A stretch of 64,000 bases of DNA, taken from Ectocarpus siliculosus (Eukaryota; Sar; Phaeophyceae; Ectocarpales; Ectocarpaceae). Location: assembly GCA_000310025.1 (NCBI GenBank), contig FN647938.1, forward strand, positions 1,014,954 to 1,078,953, given 5' to 3'. A program made the translations under genes and the position numbers. Below are positions 53,869 through 64,000 of this stretch, one piece after another. How positions within the stretch are numbered: position 1 is the first letter of the stretch; the number at the start of each line of letters is the position of its first letter. The notes beneath the pieces were generated by a model. The model did no database searches. It had not been told where the DNA came from and saw nothing but the letters and a program-made list of their open reading frames with translations.

Positions 53869-53914
53869 TTAGCATCGACCGCGCTAACCGGCTGACCAAT
53901 GAAAAGGCGTCAGT
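53869..53914 (-). repeat. tRNA-like dispersed motif, copy 3
   Basis: Minus strand reads CTTTTCATTGGTCAGCCGGT, TAGCGCGGTCGATGCTAA, followed by a CA-rich tract. It abuts the start of the direct repeat at 53924. Confidence 0.55.
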
Positions 53915-53923
53915 CTCCGTGCG

Positions 53924-54309
53924 GGTGAAAACCAACAACACTTCTAAATGTCATTAACTGGGACTCCTTGAGGGGGCGGCACGGGGGAGACTAACCTATT
54001 CTCGGGATCAAAGACAGAAACGGTATGTAGCAACAGAAGAAAACTGCACACGTCTACGAAGGCTGCAACCTTGCACTTGATTTCGTTTTGGAGTGCGTTC
54101 ACCGTCATGCTCCTTCCTTCCAACTCTATCGTTCTCATGGTCATTTTCACAGCAACTTCTCGACGTTTCGCCTCTGGCCCTGCGTCGTTTGTGGTGGGGA
54201 AGGTAATCTGGCTCGAAGCTCTTGCTCTCTTCCACGACATTATTCTCTCCTCGACTGCTGCTTTGGTCTCTGTCTTGTCCTCCTCCCGTTCCTTCTCCTC
54301 CTCCTTCAT
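53924..54309. repeat. Long direct repeat, copy B
   Basis: Same orientation as 45716-46085, roughly 85-90% alike by eye, with small indels (for example an insertion near 54026 and at 54056-54075). It ends in a GT microsatellite at 54309-54323, shortly before a fragment of the tRNA-like motif (CGGCTGACC at 54348). Confidence 0.75.
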
Positions 54310-55205
54310 GGTGTGTGTGTGTGTTTTTGTTGTTATCATTAATTAATCGGCTGACCAAAAAAAAAAAATGCGTCGAGAAGTGCTTCGTGTGCGTTTGAGT
54401 TTCAGTCCCGTTTGTTTTTGGCGCCAGTCTTCACCTACATCTTTGCGGATGTGTCTGTCGCACCAGCCGGAGGGAGGGAGGTAATAAACACAGGAATTTC
54501 CTTTTTGTTTCACAGGTCTTCCTCCTACTTGCTTCGCCTTTTCCGCTGATGTGTGTGCCGTGCTTGCGCTTGATGAATTTGTCATTAACAGGGTCCCCTT
54601 TGACACGAGGGAGGAGCAACGCTGGGGAGGAAAACGGGAGAGAACGGAAAACGCAGGGCGCTGCAAAGCTTGAGACAAGTTTCCCCCAGGGAAAAAAGGG
54701 CAAACAAAGATGCTAAAAAACATGGTGAGGTATAATAAACATCGCAATGGGCGCACATAGACGTGTGATAACATCACTCTGCCCGCATCGCCGTACCATG
54801 GATATGACACCAAGGTTTGTCAAATCGTTTTCTCAATCGCTAAAGCACCTGTGTACAAGAAGATGTGTTGATTGTGAACAGCGGCTATGAGAAGGTGGAG
54901 GAAGTTCTGACGTATCGTGCTGTCCACAGGTGCTCGTTACTAAACGCGATGCCGTGTTGCAGCACCTGCTGTGATGCTCTTTAGAAGTCGGGGCACGTGT
55001 TGATGTGTGGAGGACAGAAACCACGCGGGCGTTGTTGTGTTGTTTGCTGTAGTGCCTTGTATTAACCCTTTTGAGTCTTCAGGCGTTCTCACTGATGATT
55101 GATTGATCATTTGCAAATGCTGGTGTAGTGGCAAGTCGTGGAGTTGCCGCCCTTCAGCCCTTCGCGCCGTGTATTGGCAAGTCCATAGGTAGGTGTGTCT
55201 AGATT

Positions 55206-55250
55206 ATTAGCACCCGCGCTAACCGGCTGACCAATGAAGAGACGTCAGTG
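55206..55250 (-). repeat. tRNA-like dispersed motif, copy 4
   Basis: Minus strand reads ACTGACGTCTCTTCATTGGT, CAGCCGGTTAGCGCGGGTGC, TAATAATC. The G-G-G-T-G-C-T-A-A-T-A-A part is the one most like the anticodon arm of a tRNA-Ile. Confidence 0.55.
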
Positions 55251-56818
55251 ACAGCGGGTAATATCAAGGTCTCGGGAATGGGAATGGGGCCAATCAATGC
55301 CAAATCATGAATCTCTCAACGTATGCACATGTCAATGAACGCGTGTGTGCATACATACATACATACATACATATGTGTTCTTTCCCAGCACCACACATAC
55401 ACTCGCCCGAACGTAGGAAGCCACTGCTGCAAAGAGCAGAGGGCAGCAAAAGGGAGGGGTATTGCAATCCCTGCCGAAGCCCAGATATCGAGGATATCGT
55501 GGTTCCCAACAATTTGAAAATCGTTCCCAAGATCCAGCAGTCATTGTGTCAGCAGCTACAACGAACGCTGCAACAACACTACTACTACTGCTGTAGACGA
55601 GTAAAAGATATCAGCAACATATCCACACTCGTAGCGCCACACATACCACCCTCGCCCGAACCTAGGAAACCACGAGGTACAGGTGTGTGCTGGTGGATGT
55701 GCTTGTTGTTTGAAAAACACAGGAGCTCTACAGAGCTGGCAGGGCACATTTCGGGGGGGGACAGAGAACAGAGAAGTACAGAAGTACAAATACCAGCTAT
55801 GGGTCTTCACTGATCATTTTGCCCTCTCTGGACTGATCATTTACAATATACCGAAAATAGACTAGTTGAGGCAGCTAGACGACTGATCATTTCGGAGTCT
55901 ACACAGCTAACCTGCCCTACTGACCGCAGCGCGACCACCTATCAACCCTTGTACGACCCTGTCTGTGGCCACCACCCTGTCGCCGGCTTCTCTCATGGCC
56001 TACAGGTGGAGATAGCTGTTGCGTGTGCAGAAGTACATTGGTGTATTTCTCTGCACTTCTCTCTCTCCCGCTCGCTCTCGCTCTCATTTTTTTTTTTTTG
56101 GCGCAAACAAAAAAATCTGACAGTCCAGCCTAGACCCAAAGGGGTTAACCGCAGTCCGTCCTCCGATCAAAGACGGCGTTATTTAGCGGGTTGCGTGTCG
56201 CTGAAGACCACAAACGTGATCTTGTTTATTTTGATCTGCTCGCGTACCTATCTGGCACGCACCGGCACGGAGGGGAAGGCAGCGGGTGGCAGCAGGTGTT
56301 TTTGTGATCCCCAGGGTGTAGTGGATTGTCGAGCTCTCCGGTTCGCTCGACAACTTTGTCTAAAAGTTTACTTTTTGGGAATGACTGTCGGTGATACCGC
56401 TGTCAACGATGTCTTTGTCCAGCTAAACAGCCCTCGATGAGAAAGGTTTGGCAAACGCGAAGATTTTCGCTGCTGACCCTGTGGCTCCTACGTACTGTGT
56501 GTCGATGTTGAGGATGGGTGGTGGAAGACCAGGGGGTAGCGTAGATTCCGCTAGGAGGTGTGGTGTGTTCACTACTACCACTGCTGTCATCTACGCGGCC
56601 AGAAATTTAACTTCGCCTGTACTTTTATAGCTGTGTGCCTTGCAATGGCAAGGTGCTCTCCTCAAGAAACCTGTTGTGATGCCCCCCCCCCGCCGCTGCC
56701 GTGCATATGCGTGTGCGTTCGCGTGGCTTCAACGAGCGCCGGTTTCCTCTCGAGAGACACATGACCGAACACTCTTTCGTTCGTGATTTCGTTCTCCGTG
56801 TGCGTGGGAAATGAGCAG

Positions 56819-58034
56819 AGGTCCGGCATGCGCCGCCTGGAGGAGAAGGCGATTTCGAGCATGTACAGCAAGGATGACGGGAAGGACAGGGACATGGTGG
56901 GCATCAAAGTCGGAGACTTCGAGGCTAAAAGTGAGAAAACGGGACGGGATGAGAAGGGTGGTATTGGGTCTTCTATGCCCGCACATGGGCTTTTGGCGTG
57001 ACGCCTGAAACCCAGGGTCCTGCTCTAGATGTCCGCAAGTATGTTATGCCTTGGACATCCAACAGTAGTCCCAAAATTTGGTCCAATTTGCCCACGCTTC
57101 TGCCGAGGACTGGGTCGATCTCAATCTTTAGTGGTGTCTTTTAGTGCTTGGTACACAGCAGTCAGTGTCAAGTTAATAGTCGAATGAGAGACTTTGAGGT
57201 CGAAAGCGCCCATCACACCTGGTGGGTAGGATGTGACTCTGAAGGCCGACAAGTTACGGGTGCACCAATTGAATCGGTACTATGATCGTCGATGCGTGTG
57301 GCTCGGCAATGCCCGAGGCAACCAATCGGTTCTTTGGAGAGCGGGAGCCTTGATCACAGGTGACGTCATTGTCATCGTCGTGGTCATCGTCGCTGTTGAT
57401 GTTGTTGTTGTTGGTGGTGCTGTTGATGTTGTTAACGATGTTGTTGCTGTTGTTGTTGTCTTCATACAGGAGACCTGTATTCCCCTCCCCCATTCTTCAA
57501 TGGCACGCTTGGAGGAACGTAACCGAATTTCCGTGGTTAACGAAAGAAGAACTACTAAGTATTTATTAATCTGTCCCATGAATTGAAAGAAAACCTCCTA
57601 CGACACGCAATTCCAGAAAGACAAACGAGAAGATTCAGCGCAGGGTGGGAACCAACGACGATGGTACCGTTGCTTGGTGCCGGTTGTGTGCGGGGGGACT
57701 GAGAGTATCTCGTTCGACCTGGTGTGCTGACAAAGTTTGCGAGCGACATTTCCCTGAGAGGCGGGAGGCACTCGTGTGACTTTGGTTGTCACCAGTTCTG
57801 CTGGCCGTCATACGTGCGCGCCTCTCCGCGTTGCCGGTCGTGTTGACGGAGTGCTTTCTGCCGTCTTCCGTGATCGAGCCGGCCGATCCCTCGAGGCTAC
57901 CGCACGATTACCTTGCTGCTGTATCTGCTGTGTGTTACACCACAACGACCCGTCGCTGCGTGCGCATCCAGCTGCTGTTTGTCTAGGCTCTTGTTCCCGG
58001 AACCTGCTTTGCTACGGCAGTATTGTCAAACCGG

Positions 58035-58069
<35 letters not shown>

Positions 58070-61000
58070 TTGCCTGTCTCTTAGACTCTCGTGCCTGCCG
58101 GGGTCGTGTCTTGCCTCCACCCTCCACATGCTTGCTCTCGTCTCTAACCGCCTGTAACCCTCCCCTTGTCCGGCTCGCATGTTTGTGTGCGGCTTCGTCC
58201 TGTGGTGTCGTCAGACTTCTACCGGTATTTCAGCCTGGGCGACCAGCTCGGGCAGGGCGCTTCGGGGAAGGTGTTCAAGGGCACCATCAAGAAGAAGGGC
58301 AAGGGCGGCGGGAAGATGCTGTGTGCCATCAAGCGGGTCCGCAAGTTTCACCTCAAGGAGAGGAAGAAGCAGGCTCTATTCCGCGAGGTGAGACGATGCA
58401 TACCAGGTTAGGTGGCCTTGCGGCTCTTTTGTCCTTACCTTACCCCGAGGTGAAAGCCTACACGTTAGACTAGTTGTTGATGACTTGTCTGGGCTGTTTT
58501 TCACCCTTTCCGCTAAGCGACAAATTAACCGTTTGTGGGACACTTAGGTTGACCGCTTTTTGTCCTTTTCAGCGAAAGGTGGAGCCGAGCAGGCGTAGTG
58601 TGTTTTTGCACTTTCGCGTGGCCGCGTTGGCTTGCGCTTGACCGCTTGAGTTGCACCATGGTACTATGCTTGACCGCTTGTTTCGCATCATGGTGTTTAG
58701 CGTGGCCGCTTTGTTCTATTGACGCTTCTTATGCACTGTGCCTGGCCGCTTGTTTTATAGAAGTACCAGCGTAAGTCACAGCTTGGAAGCTTGTGTTGTA
58801 TTTGGAGTAAGAGTCAGCGCTTAATTTACGACGCTTTGCGTTGCCCCTTGACTGTCCCTTTCCGCCGAGGCGGCATTTTCCAATAGTTACACTGTCCCGG
58901 CTTTTCCCTTCAGAGCGAAGAATGATATTTCTCGAAAACGAACACCCTTCGCGGGTAGACTCAGCCGTTTCAATAGACAGCGGTATCAGTGATGTCTTTC
59001 ATTGGCGTTGGGGACACTGCTGGAGTTTGGGGGAGATGGGAAGCAATAGTGGCGAGGGAACTGTTGTGCGTGGAATTTGAGCTCAAGGTGTTGAGTGTTT
59101 TAGCCGCTTCTGACTTGGTGCGGTCATGAGTGAGTCTCATATGTGCGGTTGTGTCGCACGTGTGGCGGGTAGAGGTCGTGCTAATGGGTCGTATTTATGT
59201 ATTTATGTTGGCGTAGTGCGTCTTCGTTTTCGAGGACCACCCTGTTGTATCCACCTCCCTGTGGGATAGTCGGCCTACAGCATTACTTGATGAACGTGAC
59301 ATCTCGCGGAGTCGAAGAGAGAAAAACGTGGAGTCGCCTGTTTGCGTTCTTGAAGATCGAATGGACACATTCGTTTGTTCTCACCAGGCCATACGCTTTC
59401 GTCTTGAACCTTGAACTCTGGCGTGAGCGCGCGCTTCTTGAATTTGCATGGACCGCTCTACCCGGTCAATTTTACTAAATAGAAGTACTATTTTCGAGAC
59501 AAGACAACAACACGGAACACGGTTTCGAGTCACCCCCCCCCCCGCCCCCCCCGAGAGCAATGCATGTGTTTTGTTAGCTAACACTTGGTTTGTACCACCG
59601 CGCACGAACGAACGGTCCCAGGTGCAAATCCTCCGCGGGCTGGACCACCCGAACATCGTGAAGATCTACCAGTTCTACCCGAAGGACACGGGGTACTACT
59701 ACGTGGTCATGGAGTTCCTTCTCGGGGGCGAGCTTTTCGACCACGTCGTCAAGAAGGTACACTCTCCTCTTTCGTTCGTTTTGTTTGGGAAGGGGGCAAG
59801 ATGGGTCTAGTGACAAAATTGTAACGCGCTGGACGGCCGCTTGACTACCAGTCTTTTGCCCTTGAAATGAAATGGTGCGAAGGTCATGATTCCGTGTGAA
59901 ACTGTCGAGTGCGGTCTCTGAAAACTGTCCCGTCATGTCGTGTTTTAATGGAGTTATTGATGTTGTTGTTCGGTTGGGGTTATGTTATACAGCGTTACCG
60001 GTCCCTACGGCCGAAAGGTCACGGAAGCCCGCATGTCCGCCTGGTCTCCACCCATCTACGAAGCGCATGGGCGCTCCGTCTCAACGGGTAAATAGCTGTG
60101 CGTTGTCGGATGTTGGAATGGCCGAGGCAAACACTCCCTCCGCCCCTTGATATCAAAACGATTACGATTACCTCAGGATACCTACAACGAGAGGGAGGCG
60201 CGGGACGTGTGCAAGCAGCTCGTGGACGCGATGGGGTACATTCACAGCCGCGGGATCGTGAGTACTAATATATCAAGCTGTCAGGGGTCTCGTTCGTCTG
60301 CAGGCGCTTTTTTGTCGTCGGCGCACACGATGCGCCACCCCTCTTGTCTTCTTGTCTTGACGATGGAATGAAGCGTACACCGCTAGCGGGAAAATACTTC
60401 CATGTGTTTGCTGAGGGGCAGGGATTGGGGATCAAGGTCACGTGCTTTTCTACATGTTGTCGGTTGACAAGACAAAGTATGATCAGCACCAAAGGGGGCG
60501 CCCGCGAATCGACTATGGCGACGGTAATGAACGTATAGGCAGGAGTGAACAGATGGACGGGAGTGCCACGCGAATGAATCGCTTCCGTTATTTGGTTGAC
60601 TTCGTTCGCTAGTGTAGCCATCTGATAATGCGTTGTGCTATGGGGACGCACTGCTGTGTTGGCGGGACTTTAAGGGAACATCCCCAGAGGAAAATGTTCT
60701 GCCGGCATCTTCGGCAGATTATGTCGTCTGCCTCGGCATCCCCAACACCGCCACCTCGGCAGGCCATTTTTTTCTTGCACTGCTGTACACACAAAATGTC
60801 AAGTGGTTGCGCCCCCTTAATGCTCGCGAGGCTCGACGCTTGTACCGATCCATTTCGTGTGCGAAAAAAACGGTTTTCTGCCGATATTTTTTGTGGTGGT
60901 GGTCTGTTTGCTGTACGTCTTTGTCAGCGTATTGTTTGCTGTTTTGAATAAGGAACTATACTACAATCAAAGAGAGACTACCGTTCGAGATATGACCACA

Positions 61001-63332
61001 GCAGTCGAAGGGGATCGGTTTTGAAGTGTTTGCAGTAAGCGGGAAGAAAACTGCTAATGTTTCTTGGCTTCTTTTTAGTCTACTTGGAACCTACCCAACC
61101 ACACAAACATCTTTGTTTGTTGTTACTGCTGCGGCGGCGGTGCCCCTCCAGGTGCACCGAGACCTGAGGCCTGGCAACCTCCTCCTCGCCGCCCAGGGGG
61201 CCGGAGCCAGCGGCAGCCTCAAGATCGCCGACTTCGGGAAGGCCATGAGCGTCCGCGAAGGCCCGGTCACTACCAACGGCGGGGCCCCCGAGTTCGTGGC
61301 TCCGGAGGTGCTCTTGGGAAAACCGCACGACACGGTGAGAAAGAACGGCTGGGGGGGGGTTACCTGTGGGGTCGTGAACGGTGGTGGTGTTTTCTTGGTC
61401 TGGTCTCGGCGCCCAGAGTTGGCGGTTGGAAAACGAACGCAATCGAGACACATGATCAAACCCGAACATGGTGCAAACGGACGACTAGGCAATTAATTCG
61501 AGGAAAACATTCGTTAACGGTGGGGTCTCGATCATTTTTGTCGTCGCCTCTCCACCGTGGCCCCGTTTTTTCCCGCTCTTGACGCACGATCGGTCCGTAC
61601 ACATTTGCCGTACATAACCGCATGCCTGCCATCCGTGTGCGGTACATCCGGGATGCATCGTTACCCCCTGTTGCTGCCTAGTCCGAAACCAATCCGAACA
61701 TTCTCGTCGACCCCCGCTAAAAACCAACGGAGAGCAGTCGCCGGACATGTGGAGCATCGGCCTGATCGCGTTCATGCTCCTCAGCGGAGCGCACCCATTC
61801 TTCGAGCCCGACACTACCAAGATGTTTATCCGGGTAGCCGCGGCCGATTACCAGTTCAAGCCGACTGAGTGGAGGAATATCTCGGGCGAGGCCCAGGTGT
61901 GAAAGCAAAAAAAGGAAACCAAAACGCCGATATATATGTATCTTTTTTAGCAAGCGTAGAAGGGCAGGCGCATGCTGCCCGGCAATCGTACAATGGCAGC
62001 CACATGCTGCCCGACCTGCTCGTCTTTCGGGACGAACAAGCCTGGAATGTCGGTTGGATCAAAGTACTTTGGCTGTTTTATAAATTGCGATCGCAAGCGC
62101 TGCTATTTATTGTCAACTTGTTTTGCTCGGGGCTTTTGAGTGCCGCTTGTTTTACGATGTAACAAAAAATAAATCTTGGTTGCACTTGGTGGTGCTTATG
62201 ATCACGCCACGGCCAGCACAAGCGATGGGACTCGGTAGAGCGGGGTAGTACCTGGCTCAGCTCGGGCGTCGCGTGTTCGCAGGGATCAAACGATTTCTGG
62301 TTTGTCGCCGAATTAACCGTCGAGGCGTTGTTGTCCTTGTCTTGTTGCGGCCGGCGGCGGAGTTATGAGCGATCGTTGTGGGAAATCGTAGTCGTTGTAG
62401 GTAGCGGTGCTTGTAGTAGGCCACTCCTCTCTTGTGGCATCCGAGGACGGCGGATGCATGCTGTCGGAGCAGTCAGCAAAGGCTGATACAGGGAATGTAG
62501 TCGTACTGCTGTCCCTGCCCTACCATTGCCAGGATTTCATCGCCGAACATCAGTTCGCTGATGCAGGGAAAGTAGTCCTACTGCCCTCCCCATCCCCTGC
62601 CTCTCTTGGCTACCATTGCAAGAATAAGTGATAACGAACATGTTTTGCGCATCACTCACCCCCCCCCCCCCAGGACTTCATCAGCAACCTCCTCGTGGTG
62701 GCCACGACAAAGCGGTTGACGGCGGAGCAGGCGAAGAGTCACCCGTGGCTGCTCGCCAGCGCGGAGAGCCTGGAGGCCCGCGATCTGTGCGATAACTTGC
62801 AGACGTTCAAGGTGTTCAACGCCAAGCGAAAGCTCCGAGCAACGATGAAGACGGTAAGCCCCCCCCCCCCCCGCGCGCGCTAGGACACTGTATCCCTCCT
62901 CCTTTTTTGCAATACAAATTGGCGGCGAAAGGGTCCACCCGCTTGCGACATGAAATGTCCTAAATGCGCTAGTGTGAAGGTTGAGGTGGAAGCGGCGTGA
63001 GATGAACCTTCTCTCTTCCCCATTTCCTAACCCCGACCGCACGCATCCACGCACGTGCGCCGCGCACGTCCGTGCGCCAGGTCCTTGCCGCGAGGCGCAT
63101 GTTCTCGTGGCTGCCGACGGACGAATTCTCCAAGGCCTACCAGCTGGGCAACATGCTCGGCGAAGGCGCGTATGGTATGGTGTTCAAGGCCACCCCGGCC
63201 TTGCCCGCGAGCTTGTCAGAGGAGGAGGACGGGGCAGACGATGGCTCGGCCGCGGCGCCCCGCGAGTACGCCGTGAAGCGAATAAAGAGGGAGGGCCTGT
63301 CCGACCAGGAGGAGCAGGAGGTCATCGCGGAG
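56819..63332 (+). CDS. Ser/Thr protein kinase with two kinase domains (3' partial)
   Basis: Exons read: 56819-56930, 58215-58387, 59622-59756, 60177-60257, 61152-61334, 61738-61896, 62674-62853, 63081-63332; GT-AG and phases close. The 5' end is uncertain: ATG 56828 may start it, or 56819 may follow an acceptor. Domain 1 is complete: glycine loop G-Q-G-A-S-G-K-V, C-A-I-K, helix-C Glu in F-R-E-V, H-R-D-L-R-P-G-N, D-F-G, A-P-E, D-M-W-S-I-G-L and a closing H-P-W-L, overall CaMK-like. The catalytic-loop Lys is replaced by Arg, so activity may be altered. About 55 residues later exon 7 opens a second domain (L-G-E-G-A-Y-G-M-V-F-K-A, then Y-A-V-K-R-I-K) with a Ser/Glu/Asp-rich insert between strands, running past the window. 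No EF-hand or membrane segment is seen. Substrates unknown. Confidence 0.88.
58500..58860. repeat. Degenerate minisatellite in kinase intron
   Basis: Six or more loose repeats of a 30-60 bp unit built on TTGACCGCTTG / GTGGCCGC, with GCATCATGGT and TTTT spacers. Similar words recur at about 59825. Confined to the intron between the exons ending at 58387 and starting at 59622. Confidence 0.5.
62470..62632. repeat. Two-copy tandem repeat in kinase intron
   Basis: GCTGATACAGGGAATGTAGT..TACTGCTGTCCCTGCC..TACCATTGCCAG is followed by GCTGATGCAGGGAAAGTAGT..TACTGCC..CTACCATTGCAAG. Unit about 80 bp, a few differences. Confidence 0.6.
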
Positions 63333-64000
63333 GTGGGGGGGGGGGGATTGGGGACGAGGGGGGGGGTGCCGTCGACTCGTGACTTGCGTCAATATCCTTA
63401 TGTGCCTGACGGTTGACCAAGCGTTAATTCCGACACTGAAAGTGGAACCTTTGTTGCTTGGGGCGGCACGCTGTCACAGAAGATACACGACGCCCGCAGA
63501 GGAACAACGGACGGGGTTATAGACAAAACAGTGAGAGGGGAAGTAAAGAAGCGCCTGTGTTGTTCGATAGTCATCGAGCAATCGCTCTCACTGTTTTTCT
63601 ATTTCCCACCGTTGTCTCTTCCGGGCATTGTGTATCTTCTGCGTGATGTACAAAGAAAAGCTTTAAACTCATGCGCGTTGGCGGACAGGGGACAATATTT
63701 TCTCGTTCCGATTTTGTACCTGATTCAATAACCTCATAAACTCACACCGAGCAGTCTCGCCACGTGTGTTGCGTCTCCCCCCCCCCCCCCCCGTGCCAGC
63801 GATCTACTGGGCTCTTGTTGTTCTATTGGGTTTACTAGTGGAGGGATCATGTGCCTCACTTCTCATGTGCCTGCCGAGCCTACTTTGTCTGTTGGGTGTG
63901 CTCTTCGTGTATCAATCAAGCGTCTTTTTCTAGGCTAGATAGATGATTGTGCGTTGTTTTATTTACTTTACCCGTGTCAGTAGTTGCGATCTAGACGTTG
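63333..64000 (+). other. Kinase intron running off the window
   Basis: Starts at the GT donor after the exon ending 63332. G-runs (63333-63366), a C14 run near 63778 and no exon-like segment that continues the second kinase domain. The rest of the gene lies beyond 64000. Confidence 0.6.

Larger units (their letters stand above)
42877..56818. other. Repeat-rich accessory block
   Basis: Nearly 14 kb with no intact recognisable gene. It holds weak gene-like fragments (43991-44711 and 46840-47700), a foldback element, a pair of long direct repeats, a TIR-bounded transposon, tRNA-like motifs, CA/GT and CATA microsatellites (53844-53860, 55350-55370) and a CAG run (52028-52050). At 47750-48590 an acidic, GGAGGA-rich stretch gives open frames on both strands that look like low complexity. 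Between 51820 and 53870 open frames up to 131 codons occur, none recognised. Upstream exons of the kinase gene may lie in the last few kb. Confidence 0.5.

Overview
The window looks like nuclear DNA of a stramenopile, most likely a brown alga of the Ectocarpus type. The evidence is GC-rich coding DNA in short exons (about 75 to 250 nt), long GT-AG introns rich in GT/CA and G/C runs, plant-type LRRs laid out as exon cassettes, a nuclear 3-dehydroquinate synthase with a heterokont-style bipartite plastid presequence (Phe after a hydrophobic signal, S-G-F-S-F-V-P), a long ankyrin-repeat gene, and abundant degenerate transposons between and inside genes. The species is an inference; no marker gene is present. 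The assembly is draft grade: a 100-N gap at 10743-10842 is flanked by poor base calls.

Layout. 1-5.7 kb: gene-free and repeat-rich (LINE tail, perfect hairpin, a nested inverted-repeat cluster at 3.1-4.5 kb). 5.7-8.4 kb (+): five-exon LRR gene. 8.4-13.6 kb: no gene seen, with LINE tails, the gap and a tandem repeat. 13.6-19.9 kb (+): aroB in eight exons. 21.8-24.5 kb (+): ankyrin-repeat gene with two frame breaks. 26.5-32.9 kb (-): DBP3-type DEAD-box helicase in ten exons. 33.4-42.9 kb (+): ERGIC-type protein disulfide isomerase in twelve exons, divergent from DBP3 across about 500 bp. 43-56.8 kb: accessory block with a foldback element, long direct repeats, a TIR-bounded transposon carrying two LINE tails, and decayed ORFs. 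56.8 kb to past 63.3 kb (+): a Ser/Thr kinase gene with one complete CaMK-like domain followed by the start of a second, continuing beyond the window.

For aroB, DBP3 and the PDI gene I joined exons by hand at GT-AG junctions. In each case the reading phase closes across every junction and gives a continuous protein (444, 580 and 451 residues) with family motifs in the right order. The genes look like independent housekeeping functions (shikimate pathway, ribosome assembly, secretory-pathway oxidative folding and cargo cycling, signalling), not a cluster. I found no convincing single new multi-gene system. The most distinctive items are the twin-kinase gene, a LINE family whose 3' ends finish in C-rich tails, and several structured small repeats (hairpin, foldback, tRNA-like), some lying in introns of the genes above.
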